Of a stretch of 64,000 bases of DNA, positions 10,555 to 21,069 are shown piece after piece. The stretch covers positions 188,360,813-188,424,812 of the forward strand of contig OX336397.1 in NCBI GenBank assembly GCA_946902985.2, in the 5' to 3' direction. The first letter of the stretch is position 1. Each line of letters begins with the position of its first letter. A program made the translations under genes and the position numbers. The DNA comes from Meconema thalassinum. Lineage: Eukaryota > Arthropoda > Insecta > Orthoptera > Tettigoniidae. The notes under the pieces were generated by a model. That model had not been told where the DNA came from, did no database searches, and saw only the letters and a program-made list of their open reading frames with translations.

Positions 10555-11250
10555 GACAGATATAAGATTTCTCAGAACTTCAGCCCTTGGACTGAGCTTC
10601 TCAGCTACTGAATATGCAGCACCAGTTTGGCTTTCTTCTCCACATTCCAAAGAGGTGGATATAGCTCAGAATGAGACTTCCTGGATTGTGTCTGGATGTC
10701 TTAGACCAACATCACTTCGGATGATCTATCATCTTATTGGAATTTCCCCACCTCATGTCCGAAGAATGGTAGCAGCACCTGAGAAGGAACGGCAAGAAAC
10801 GAATTCAAGGCATCCACTTTTCGGTCAACAACCAGCCCGACAGAGACTTAAGTCCAGAAACAGCTTTTTGAGGGGAGTAACAGCCATCGAAGTCTCACAT
10901 GAAGCTGCCCGTGTGAAGATATGGAAGACAGAACTCAAAGACCCAATTATTCCTCTATCAAAAAATGGCACCTGGTCACAACTTGCCACATGAAACTTGG
11001 AAATCATTGAACACGCTGAGGACGGGGGTTTCATGCTACAAGAACAATCTAAAGAAATGGAACATGCTCGTCATCAATGATGAGTTCTGCGATTGCAGTA
11101 TGTTACAAGATCCAGAACACCTGCTGATCTGCCCCTTGATGGAGGACATATGTTCAAAATACGATCTTATGGCTGCAAATACTAATGCTGTAACTTTTGC
11201 TACTTACTGGCAAAATACAATTTGATTCGGACACGGAAAATATAATAAAT
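10555..11250 (+). pseudogene. Non-LTR retrotransposon, 3' end (jockey-like type)
   Basis: Two ORFs (10,655-10,993 and 10,965-11,225) overlap in different frames and together give the end of a LINE ORF2. They show an SATEYAAPVWL motif upstream, a WKSLNTLRTGV motif, and a terminal CDCSMLQDPEHLLICPL that looks like the Cys/His cluster at the end of jockey-like LINEs. A frameshift near 10,990 separates them. The 3' tail is AT-rich (AATATAATAAATAAATG). Confidence 0.7.
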
Positions 11251-12189
11251 AAATGAGAAGTTGAGTGAAAGATTTGCTCGTAGGGAAATTACGACGACTA
11301 CCCTCTGTGGATGGTGACGAATCAAATGTTATTGAATTACCAGCCAGACTTCCAACTCATGCTGATATCGTGGCTGAGATTTATTGCGAAACATTCACTT
11401 CTGCGAGGGAAGTTCGCATTCATACACCAAAAAATGAACACATTAGTTCAAGAATATACACCAGTGTTAACAGCTTAATACTGAAGATGAAATCAGTTAC
11501 TTCAGTTTCCTACATAATTCTTGAATTCCTTGGAAATAAGTGATTACCTCTACATATACTTACTCTAAAAGTTTGAGCCATAGTTATGCTCCTTAGAAAT
11601 TTGAACGTTTCCCAAGGGCTACTAAATGGAACCAGATTATTTGTAGTAAATATGTATAAAAATTGCTTTGAAATTATAACTGCAGATAGTATAGGGCAGA
11701 GAGCTACAATCCTTGGACTTGAATTAACATCATCCGATTAAACACTTCCATTCTCCAAATTTTCAATTCGCTTGGCATAGTTTATCACAATCAATAAAGC
11801 TCATGGGGAAACTCTGGAACGTGTAGGGGTCTATTTGCCTCATCAAGGTTTCAGTTATGGCCAGTTATATGTTGAGAAGTCGATCTTTCGACGCCCTTAA
11901 ATTTGCAACTGTGTCAAAAAGTAATCGTTCAAAAAATGCATATAAGGGATTCCTACAGTAAATATTTTCCCAATGACCGGTGAAGAAGATCACAATATGG
12001 CCGAAACTCGTACATTTTATTAATTAATGCATATTAATTTAGGTTTATTGACTAATTCATTAAATGCCAATTGGTATTCATTATAGATTAAATCGTCAGT
12101 AAGGAAAGTTATTAATCTCATGCAGATTAAGTTGAAGCACCTGTTACAGTTGGGTACAATCGCGCTGACCGACTTGGAAACCATTAATT
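11251..12189. other. No gene recognised
   Basis: A 92-codon plus-strand ORF at 11,265-11,543 has no motif I recognise. The rest is AT-rich. Confidence 0.35.
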
Positions 12190-13585
12190 TCGAATCCTTA
12201 CAAAAAGCTAAGCCATTTGGTATGAAAATAAATATTAATAAAACAAAAGTTATGATGTTACGTCGAAACCCACGTCCATTGCACTTGATGATCTGTGGTG
12301 AGCCTGTACAACAATTAGCACAGTTCAAATATCTGGGCCAGATCATAGCAGAAAATCTTCAGTGTCACACTGAAAAAAAACACGAATAGCAATAGCAAAG
12401 CAAGCCTTCAGAGATAAACAGTCCCTTCTCTGTCAGAAAACAATGTCCCTCACAGGCGCGGATCTAGAGTTTGGCTTTGGGGGAGTCAGAGAATCGAAAT
12501 TGTTAAGAAAAATGGTATCACTAAAAACGCAATCACAAAATAACCAAACGTACAAAACCAGACCAATTTTTTTGCAAGCTACATGGATATACATTTGATG
12601 CGTTTAGAACACCAAAAATATTCGTACAAATTGCAACGGCGTATTTTGCGACTTTAACATCGAGCTTCAAGAAAAGTATCAAGGTACGTTACAGTTTCGG
12701 CAAGTCGAGTTGGTACCGACAAAGGGAGAAAGTCGCAGCTGAAATTGCCAACAATCTTGCAGTTGGGACGTCTGCAAAATTTTTTGGTGCGAAAAAAGCC
12801 CCAAATTCCTATCCGTGCATTGCTGCACATTCATCGTGACATCTCTATACACATCGATTCGGTAATCACAAGGTTTACTAAACAAAATTGGTGAGTTGAT
12901 TTTGTTATATAAATAATCGTTTTTATATAACAGGTATGAAGTTGTAAATATGTACACTTGTAACAGAACATAATAATTGCAATAAAGATATTTTCAGTAC
13001 TGAATAAAATGAAAAAAAAAACTGTTTTTCAGTTAAAATTCGTTAAGTTTTATTTGTCTGGTTATTGTGTTTTGAGTTTGCAAAATAATTTGATCTTCGT
13101 TTGGGGGGGGGGGGATCATGACCCCCGTGACCGCCTCCCCCTCCCCTTGAATCCGCGCCTGGTCCCTCAGCTTACGAAAAGAATAATGAAATCTTATGCT
13201 TGTGCTGAGACCTGGACGTTAACCAAGAGTGATATTAAGAGGCTAGGAGCCTTTGAGATGTGGTGTTGGCGTCGGCTACAACGGATAAGTTGGGTGGAGA
13301 AGAAGACTAACACTGAGGTATTGAACATTGTTGAAGAAAATAGACAGCTGATGAGTCAGATTAGGAAGAGACAACCTTTGTGGATGGGACTTAGGCTTCG
13401 GAAATATTGAAAGGTAAAATACCAGGAAAACGCTCTCTTGGAAGACCAAGAAAGCCATCGTGACATTTCTTGTGAACTCAGGATGCAGGAGCTATGCAGA
13501 CGCCAAACGTACTGCACAGGATCGACCCAGTTGGAGAAGTCTCGTCGCAGGGGCAAACCAGTCATCAGACTGAATTACTCTAAGA
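12190..13585 (+). pseudogene. Non-LTR retrotransposon C-terminal fragment, split by a hAT element
   Basis: Left piece: MKININKTKVMML and FKYLGQII, the thumb region of RT. Right piece from 13,170: AETWTLTKSDIKRLGAFEMW, CWRRLQRISWVEKKTNTEVL, then, frameshifted, SYADAKRTAQDR..W. The hAT element at 12,453-13,161 interrupts it between these two motifs. The family is related to the RTE element at 52,300. Confidence 0.78.
12453..13161. mobile_element. Non-autonomous hAT element, 709 bp, with TSD
   Basis: Perfect 11-bp terminal inverted repeats CAGGCGCGGAT...ATCCGCGCCTG and a perfect 8-bp target duplication GTCCCTCA (12,445-12,452 and 13,162-13,169) are diagnostic of the hAT superfamily. It contains no transposase; the long ORFs inside have no motifs. 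Near the right end is a G9 run and C-rich DNA. It inserted into an already resident LINE. Confidence 0.92.
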
Positions 13586-14955
13586 AGAAGAACTTTATTT
13601 TCCAGATTATCTCAATATTTGGGGAACGTTGGCGAAGTACTAAATGCCGTGTCTCAGGTGTTCCTGCATAGACCCCACAAGATTCTCCTTCTTTATTTTT
13701 CTCCTCAAAATCTTACAAGCCTTGCTCAAATTCCGATCTTCCTGCGATCAGAGGCCACAAGATCTCTCTTTAACGTGAAATTGGAACCATTCATTTTGAA
13801 AACACACATACACTAACTGGGATTTGAGGGGTACTCATAAATATTATTGATGCGCGACAAAAACCAGAGTGATTTGTTTCGAAGTATTGACTTGGTGCTT
13901 TTTTGTTTTATGATACCGGCTCTACAGTAGTACTGTATGCGTGGGGTTGGCGATACTGTATTTGTCCATAAGTCAGCTGGAATGTTATCTACTGTAAATC
14001 AGACGTGATAGGTTTTTGAGAGAGAGGTTTATTCTACATACCTGTTGCAAATAAGATGAGCCTATGTGGTCTAATAAATATAATCATGCCCCTACGTTGG
14101 CGACACTTGTAATAAATATGATACCGAAGCTAACCACCTCAGGGTAGCGGGGCGATATACTAGCTAAATGAATTACACAAAGTACAGTACACGGACTTCA
14201 CTAATATACATATTTATTAATAACTTTGACTATATACATAACAATTCTTCTCCAGCTTGCAAATTCTTCTTTTCTGGTTTTTCTCTGGCTATCAAAAACT
14301 ATCAATACCTGTTTGTCACTTCCATTTACCTGCATCTCTTACACAGAATGCACAACTATCTTCATAGTCTACCCCTCACACAATTCTTAGTATTCTTCTG
14401 CTTCATTTCTTTTCTTCTTGCGTTTTATTAAACTTCTGCTTCTGTCCTTCTTACTAGATGTTCCCTATAATAATTCTTCTCCAAAAAACAATTGCCATAC
14501 CAGATAACCTCACAAATCACATAGCAAAAACTATCTATCTATCCCCTCCATTCCGCATGGCATCAACTATCAATCACCCAAATAACACATCCCCATGGTT
14601 ACCTTGCCCTTAGATCAAAGCGACCTGCCACCCACTGCTGGACCCACAAAGAATCCCTATCAATCAAAATACAAGGTGGCCATGGTTAGTAACTTCAAAA
14701 CAAAAATAAATACCACCAACAGAAAGATACTAAAAGAAAGCTCTGTAACCTACTAAAATTCGGTTACAGTGGGAATGTTTAAATGGATTGATGACACAGC
14801 CACTTTCTATGCATCTTTTAAATATTAATCTATAAAGTCTTTTAGCAATTCGTAAGTTACTGCCATCACTGCTAATGCTGAAATATGTCATGTTGATGTA
14901 TGCACGTAGAATTAGGTAACATTGGTGTATTAAGTGGAGATATACTCACTCACAC
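13586..14955. other. No gene recognised
   Basis: AT-rich, with a C/T-rich plus strand around 14,200-14,500. The ORF at 14,168-14,431 is low-complexity hydrophobic and lacks motifs. Confidence 0.35.
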
Positions 14956-15600
14956 TCACTCAGAAGGACACGAAGATACTGCGCCGATCTCAAAAAATGT
15001 CTCCACTGAACTCAGTTTCGGGCGAGTTCTTGCCACATTCAGATGTCGACAAAGTTTGGAGATTTCATTTTTCCAGGAACTTCGTGGTCTTCCAAATGGC
15101 CTTTTTCCTCTTGGTTCCTCTTTAAAGATTTGTAAGACCATCCTATCATCTCCCATTCTGCTCGCACGGTGGGTGAGTGTTTATCGTGTTCGCTCCTGGC
15201 CCTGGTAAGTGATTTTTGAAAGGCGGCAAAAATGACGACACCATGTCATACGATGTTGGCATGTCAAAGAACCCATTTGAATTCAGTAGGCCGTGTTCAT
15301 AATGGCAAAATCAATCTCGGGAGTTTCCGCCAACTCAAAGTTCCTCATTTCTCTGCTAGAAAGCACTATAGTGTTCAAGGAGTTCAGGCATCTAATCTCC
15401 TTGACTTTCATAGTGCTTCAAAGAACAACGAAATTCAACATGCAAGCTACCCTTTGGGTGTCAAATAACAAAGCTTCCACCCGGCACCCGAAGCCATACG
15501 ATATTATTATTATTATTATCTCCCATCCTTAGTAGATGACCAGCCCATTGAAGTCTTCTGGAGTTAATGATGTTGAGTATTGGTGCTCGCTATGATAGTG
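14956..15600 (-). pseudogene. Non-LTR retrotransposon tail split by SINE A
   Basis: On the minus strand, SRRLQWAGHLLR (around 15,575-15,530) joins, across the SINE, to RMVLQIFKEEPRGKRPFGRP (15,150-15,090). Those are the post-RT motifs of an RTE-like LINE. The split lies at the SINE A insertion. Confidence 0.72.
15157..15517 (+). mobile_element. SINE family A, copy 3, with 9-bp TSD
   Basis: Family A body with a CATACGATATTATTATTATT tail. The duplication ATCTCCCAT lies at 15,148-15,156 and 15,518-15,526, inside the minus-strand LINE tail. Part of the head is missing compared with copy 1. Confidence 0.82.
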
Positions 15601-15689
15601 AGTGTATGTCTTTATTTGACCTTTCTTTCCAGCTTTGAGATGCAGGTAAAAAATGGTAAAAAAATCCTATACACTTTATTATTTTGGAG

Positions 15690-16925
15690 ATACAAGAGAA
15701 ATAATGTCTACTCTGAGATTTGCTGATGGCAACGTCATGGTAGCCTATTCACCAGAGGATTCCAATGAGTTTTTAAATGGAATGAATTCTGTCTTGAGGA
15801 AATAATTGACGGCTTCGGTGGCATGGATGGTAGCATGCTGAGCTTCTATGCCCAACATCGCGGGTTCAATCCCGGCTGAAGTCGTCGATTTTTAAGAGCG
15901 ATAAAATCCCTGAGTATGCCTGCCTTTGGAGGGGAAGTAAAGCCGTTGGGCCCATGTCATAGATGAATGGCATGTAAAAGAACATTTCACTAACTACATA
16001 TGTGTAAAGCAAAATGTATAGGTTGGATTTGATTAACGCTCTATTAAGTTCCGTTAACCGCAAGGTGCCGATTGCGGTGGTATCTAGTAGCCAAGTTCGC
16101 AGCTATGTATCATTGAAGGTAGCATTTGGTATCAAAAGTAGGAACTACTTGAACTACTTGCAGTCTTTACCTGAACTACAGATAACACACACTAATACAG
16201 CCATCACAATTAACACACAAAGTACACGGGGCTAAATGACCACGTCGCAGCCCCTAAACTGAGGAACCAATGAGGAAATAATTCAGTATGAAAATTAATA
16301 AATGTATAAAAATATTGGAGAGCAGACGAACGAAATCAGAAACCCCTATGGACGCCAAATTGGCACGTGAAAAGCTAAAGGAAGTAGGAGACCTCTGTTA
16401 CTTAGGAAGCAAATCGGAGGAAGCAAACAGGATATAAAAAGTAGATTGGCTCAGGTAAGGAAAGCATTTCTACAGAAAAGGAATCTGTTGACATCGAATA
16501 TGAATTTAGGTATTAGAAAGTCATTTTTGAAAGCCTTTGTCTGGAGCGTGGTGCTCTATGGAAGTGAAACTTGGACTGGTACAGGCGAATGATGAAGATC
16601 AGAGGTGTGGATAAGGTAAGAAATGAAGAGGTATTAAGCCGAGTGGGGATGAGAGATGTTTCTGGCGACTGCTAATGAAGAGAAGAGATAGGTTGGTAGG
16701 ACACAAACTACGACACCCAGGAATAGCAAACTTAGTTATAGAAGGAAGGGTCGAAGGCAAGAACATTAGTGATAGACCAAGGTTAGAATATGTTAAACAG
16801 ATTGCCTCGGATATACGGTGTGGTAGCTATGTAGAGATGAAACAATTAGCTCAGAACAGGGAGATTTGGAGGGCTGCATCAAACCAGTCAAAATACCGAG
16901 GACTGAAACAACAAACAGTAGGATA
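15690..16925 (+). pseudogene. RTE-type LINE fragment, split by SINE B
   Basis: Nucleotide-level match to the long LINE at 52,737-55,712. It begins around the FADD motif (CTGAGATTTGCTGATGGC; here the catalytic GATGAC is GATGGC) and runs to the 3' end. After the SINE it carries RKSFLKAFVWSVVLYGSETW, then a short deletion, then the ORF at 16,675-16,926 (RRDRLVGHKLRHPGIANLV). There are several frameshifts. It retains CGA where the long copy has a stop. Confidence 0.88.
15808..16270 (+). mobile_element. SINE family B, copy 2, with 13-bp TSD
   Basis: Head GGCATGGATGGTAGCATGCTG and box B GGGTTCAATCCC. The 13-bp duplication TGAGGAAATAATT occurs at 15,795-15,807 and 16,271-16,283, and the LINE resumes exactly after it. 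Its 3' part carries the tail shared with the SINE at 44,663. Confidence 0.9.
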
Positions 16926-18027
16926 AAATGCAACTGTATTATGGAAACCTAAGATGTATTTTTATTGCTCAACTTCGAATTTATTTTCTGTAGGCTCCAA
17001 CCCAACCTACCACTGGGAGGAAAAACTTGAAACACTGTGATTTATGCGGTTGGTATCAAGTTAGGTAGCGGTTCATGACGTATGAGGTTGTATGACCTCT
17101 CAGTTCTAACCTCATCAACCAATGCAATTTGCATAGAAAGACACTAGGCATGTGCTGAGAAAAAAAAAAGAACTCTTGAAATAATCGTTGTGCGAAGATT
17201 TAATTTTGTACGAAAAACTTGATTCCTGCCTTAAAACACAGTAACGAGTAAATGTTTCAAAGACACATGTGATCAATTCCTGAAGAGCTCTTGCTAACAA
17301 ATGATGTACACATCCAAGTTGCTTCCAACTCAAGCTACTACTACTACATCATTAGTGTTTAGGAATTAACAAGGCTCGTAACTTAAAATGTGTAAATTTT
17401 ATTGATTTACTTTTAAACTCTCATATTTACTTGTAGAGTGGCCCCCATCTTTCACTTTTTGTCATCTAAAACAACTGCTAAGATTATTGAACAAAACATA
17501 ATGTAAAAAATTACGTTAATATTTAAAAAAATCTCAGTTTTTATATTTTGGTATTGCTCAATATAAAACTTCCATGAGCTGTAAAGATTTCCTTGTCATT
17601 TGGCCCATGCTTTTATGATTGTTTTTACTGCATGTGAAAACAGAACAGAACAGTCAACTTGTATACATTACTGGAGACCTACAATATATCAAACATAAAG
17701 AATGCATAGTAGTTGAAGATCTTCTCCACAACTTCGGAGCTTCAGCCCGGACATGTTTAATTTTTATCTCTTTTAATGTGATGTGCAACCATTGAACATC
17801 CAAACATCATGCTCACCTTGGTAACAAAATATGAACATCTGAAGGTGATCAAAAGATAGTTAAATATTGAATTGAAAATATATTTAATTATATCGTCTTT
17901 CAGAAGAAATCTTGCAAAATTAAAATAGGGTTGTTGCAAAATTGGGGCCAATACACAAGTAAGTTAAATATGTTATATTTATTTTTAATTTGTATGGCTC
18001 TGTATCATGTACACCTGTGGTAATGGT
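16926..18027. other. No gene recognised
   Basis: AT-rich with short ORFs only. Confidence 0.4.
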
Positions 18028-18915
18028 CAGTGCTGCATTACCCATTAAGCCCGACTAAGCATAGGTCTAGGGCCCCCAATTATCTGGGGCCCCCTAAAAA
18101 TAACGAATTGTTCTGCGGAGAACTCGTTTTCAAAATTGAAATGGATCAAAAGCGCACAAAGAAGTATCATGACACAAGAAATATTAGACATGCTAAGTTT
18201 AAATGTATATCGAGTCAGATGTTCTGGGGGAAATTGATTTAGATGACATCGTAGAAGACTTCATTGACCGAAAAAACAGAAAAACAAAATTGATTACATT
18301 TTACAGAAGTAAAAAATAGTATGATTTGTTAAATTGTTCATCAAATCATCTGAAATGTTTTCAAATAACGATGATAGTTTCAATTGAAATGTATGTAGCC
18401 TATATATAATATGCCGTAAAAAGCGTATTATTAATCTCGAGAAAGAAACTCTTGTATATACTTTATTAAATGTATAGGTGCTAAAAATAAAAATTAATTG
18501 ATAAAAATAAAGTGGCCCCAAAAGTCTGGGGGACTTGGGCTTCATTTTACCCTAATACAGCACTGGTGAAAAATGAAAATCCACAGCCTGCTTCCAGTCT
18601 CCGACCGGGTCAGGAATGGAATGAATGCAGCCCCTATCTAGCGGCGAGGATATGAACTGTGCCGGCTGCCGAGGCCTGACGCACTCCTCTGGGGCAATGA
18701 TTAAATGAATGACAGATGAATTGAAATGATAGTGGAGAGTGTTGCTGGAATGAAATTTTGACAGGGAAAACCGGAGTACCCGGAGAAAAAACTGTCTGCC
18801 TCCGTTTTGTCCAGCACAGATCTCACATGGAGTGACCAGGATTTGAACCACGGACCCAGCGGTGAGAGGCCGGCGTGCTGCCGCCTAAGCCACGGAGGCT
18901 CCTAATACAGCACTG
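18028..18915. mobile_element. Short hAT element with nested SINE
   Basis: The left end CAGTGCTGCATTA and the right end (reverse complement CAGTGCTGTATTA) are inverted repeats. An 8-bp target duplication GTAATGGT lies at 18,020-18,027 and 18,916-18,923. Both ends carry GGGCCCC or GGGGCC tracts inside the TIRs. Without the SINE and its duplication the element would be about 540 bp. The SINE landed in the right TIR. No transposase; mobilised in trans if at all. Confidence 0.88.
18568..18900 (-). mobile_element. tRNA-derived SINE family C, copy 1, with 17-bp TSD
   Basis: The minus-strand head has box A TGGCTTAGGCGGCAGCACG and box B GGTTCAAATCC. The perfect 17-bp duplication CCTAATACAGCACTGGT (18,551-18,567 and 18,901-18,917) spans the hAT terminus. 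Confidence 0.92.
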
Positions 18916-18951
18916 GTAATGGTCAGAAAAAAATCTGGAGATGATGTAGTG

Positions 18952-19237
18952 AAAATGAAAATCCACAGCCTGCTTCCAGTCTTCGACCGGGTCAGGAATG
19001 GAATGAATGAAGCCCCTATCTAGCGGCGAGGATATGAACTGCGCCGGCTGCCGAGGCCTGACGCACTCCTCTGGGGCAATGATTAAATGAATGACAGATG
19101 AAATGAAATGATAGTGGAGAGTGTTGCTGGAATAAAATTTTGACAGGGAAAACCGGAGTACCCGAAAAAAAACCCTGTCTGCCTCCGTTTTGTCCAGCAC
19201 AGATCTCACATGGAGTGACCGGGATTTGAACCACATG
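18952..19237 (-). mobile_element. SINE family C, copy 2, head-truncated
   Basis: Almost identical to the SINE 50 bp to its left but stops within the B box (GGATTTGAACCAC), so the tRNA head is missing. High similarity suggests recent activity of the family. Confidence 0.88.
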
Positions 19238-20095
19238 ACATTTCAGCAGGTTTAGGAAGTCCAAGTGAAGCAGGTTGCTAGGCTTACTTACACAAGGCCC
19301 AACGAGTTGGGTAGTCCTAGCCGCCTGAGTGGAAGGCCACGAATCAGAATATGCCCAAGATACCCACTCCTATTCCATAGTACCGTAACTGGTATCTTGA
19401 CTGTCAGGACCGCTTACTAGACCACAACTCAGAATTAGGCTAATTTTGGACTATTGAAGAAGTCTTCAATGTGATTAAGATTTATATAATTGTGAACTAT
19501 TGAAGAAGTCTTTCTTTATGACGACAATTATACAAGTTAACCAGTGAGAGTATTTATAAATTGGTAGGGGTAAATACATCTTCAAATTTCTATCGTTTAC
19601 TGTTGGTTCTGAGAGATACGGCGTGTTTGGTTTGAAGTGGGTTTCTTGTAGCACGAAACTGAGGTATTGTCTTGCTGAAACGCATTTTATCCAGTCACTG
19701 ACAATTCTTAGTTTGCCTACTCGTGGTGTGACTTGAATTTACATTTACGTTGATAGGTTTGTAGTGTAATCCTATGCTCCGTCATATGCTTAAAGCCAAT
19801 TTATAGGACGCTTCATTTGTGGCTGGCACCAGTAATTCCTCATTCTATTGCAATGATAGATCTTAATATTTTACTCGATATTATACCCTAACTATGATAA
19901 TATCATATACAGTCAAGCGCTAACCTCATCTTCTAACTGTGCACTCGGAGGGGTATATTCTCATTCCTGTAGTCTTATTTGAATTCTGAATTCTGAAATT
20001 ACCTCATTTGATAATGATAATGATTTGGCGTAGGCCTACTGGTATACTGTAAGTATGGCCTCTTATAATCCTTAAGCGCACTTTCTGTGTTCTAG
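19238..20095. other. No gene recognised; intron or 5' region of next gene
   Basis: It ends in an acceptor (CTTTCTGTGTTCTAG, AG at 20,094-20,095). A repeat-like segment lies around 19,260-19,440. Confidence 0.4.
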
Positions 20096-20177
20096 TTTGC
20101 TGGACAATATGGAGCAACAACTACTCATTAAGAGTGAGCCTGAATGGCCGTCTCAAACTGATAAATTCTCTAATATT
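20096..20177 (+). CDS. Host gene exon with probable start codon (acidic, zinc-finger-protein-like N terminus)
   Basis: The acceptor at 20,095 is followed by 13 bases and an ATG at 20,109, then 23 codons to a donor ATT|GTAAGT at 20,178. The peptide begins MEQQLLIKSEPEW. This IKSEP pattern is typical of the N-terminal linker of insect C2H2 zinc-finger proteins and is a psi-K-x-E SUMO-type motif (family knowledge). The 13 bases before the ATG are also open, so an upstream coding exon cannot be excluded. Zinc fingers, if present, would lie downstream of this window. The exon is phase 0 and joins the exon at 20,513. Not recognised as a named gene. Confidence 0.68.
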
Positions 20178-20228
20178 GTAAGTTGTATTTATTATGTATA
20201 TCGTGTAACATAGCAATCTTAGTGATGT

Positions 20229-20343
20229 TTTTCAAAGTGAAATGCCTTGTCCTGTGGTTCGGATTCCACGTAAAAAGGAGGTCCCGTGGCTTATGATCTC
20301 GAGATTAACGGTCACGTTAAACTACAATCTTCCTTCCTTCCTT
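20229..20343 (+). mobile_element. Short SINE remnant in intron, with 15-bp TSD
   Basis: A box-B-like GTGGTTCGGATTCCACG and a TTCC-repeat tail are flanked by a perfect 15-bp duplication CAATCTTAGTGATGT (20,214-20,228 and 20,344-20,358). The head is truncated. It makes up a third of the 335-bp intron. Confidence 0.85.
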
Positions 20344-20512
20344 CAATCTTAGTGATGTGCATGACAAGCAAGTTTTAGTGACTTAATACTTGCTACCAGA
20401 TAGTAGGTTAATCAGGATGTTTAATATTTTATTGTTACAAGTAGGCCTAACACAGTAGGCTATAGCTGTTTGCATGTTTTATGTTGGCTCATACTTGTAT
20501 AATACTTTCTAG

Positions 20513-20611
20513 GAATCAATTGACCTGTTACCCTCTCATAATCTGCTGGATGAGTCTGGCGATAAATACGAAGATAAAAGCCGGGCAGTGAAATCGGAAC
20601 TTGAAATACAG
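20513..20611 (+). CDS. Host gene exon 2 (33 codons)
   Basis: Bounded by acceptor TACTTTCTAG (ending 20,512) and donor CAG|GTGAAT. It is exactly 99 nt, phase 0 on both sides, and open throughout. The peptide starts ESIDLLPSHNLLDESGDKYE and ends with a VKSELEIQ segment, a second psi-K-x-E motif. Joined to exon 1 it continues an acidic, low-hydrophobic chain. Intron 1 is only 335 bp; intron 2 is about 27 kb. Confidence 0.7.
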
Positions 20612-21069
20612 GTGAATATAGTTTCTACATTTCTTGTCATTTAGGTATTTCTTATGTTAGCAGTGAGCAGTTGTTGTTGTTATTGTAATCATAATGCGAG
20701 TTGCTGGGATCTATTGTACGCTGTGCTGACAGTAGCTAATTTATTTGTAATGCAGGTTCACTCTTCTTGCATATTTGACGGATTATGAAACACAGCTTTA
20801 GTGATAACCTTTCACATCAAAACACATCGTCTACGTCTGGTAAGCCTTATTAACAAAATGGCTGCAGTGATGAAGTATGACGACATCACGAAGGACACTG
20901 AATGTTTACCTGGCAAACTTATGGGAAAATATCTGGGAATAAAGGGTTTTGGGTTGATGAATGACATTTAGAATAACACTTGGAAATGAGATGTTTATCA
21001 TTTTCCAAATTTTTGTATTGTCGTTTTTATTTATAAGACATGTATCCCCAGCTTTACTTGACCTATATA
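20612..21069. other. Start of the ~27-kb intron 2
   Basis: No coding signal. The end near 20,995-21,069 belongs to the foldback repeat family also present at 23,549-23,725 and 46,045-46,400. Confidence 0.5.

Noticed and set aside
18823..19236. 137-codon minus-strand ORF with repeated ENTLHYHF-like segments
   Set aside because: It runs across two SINE copies; repetition reflects the SINEs.
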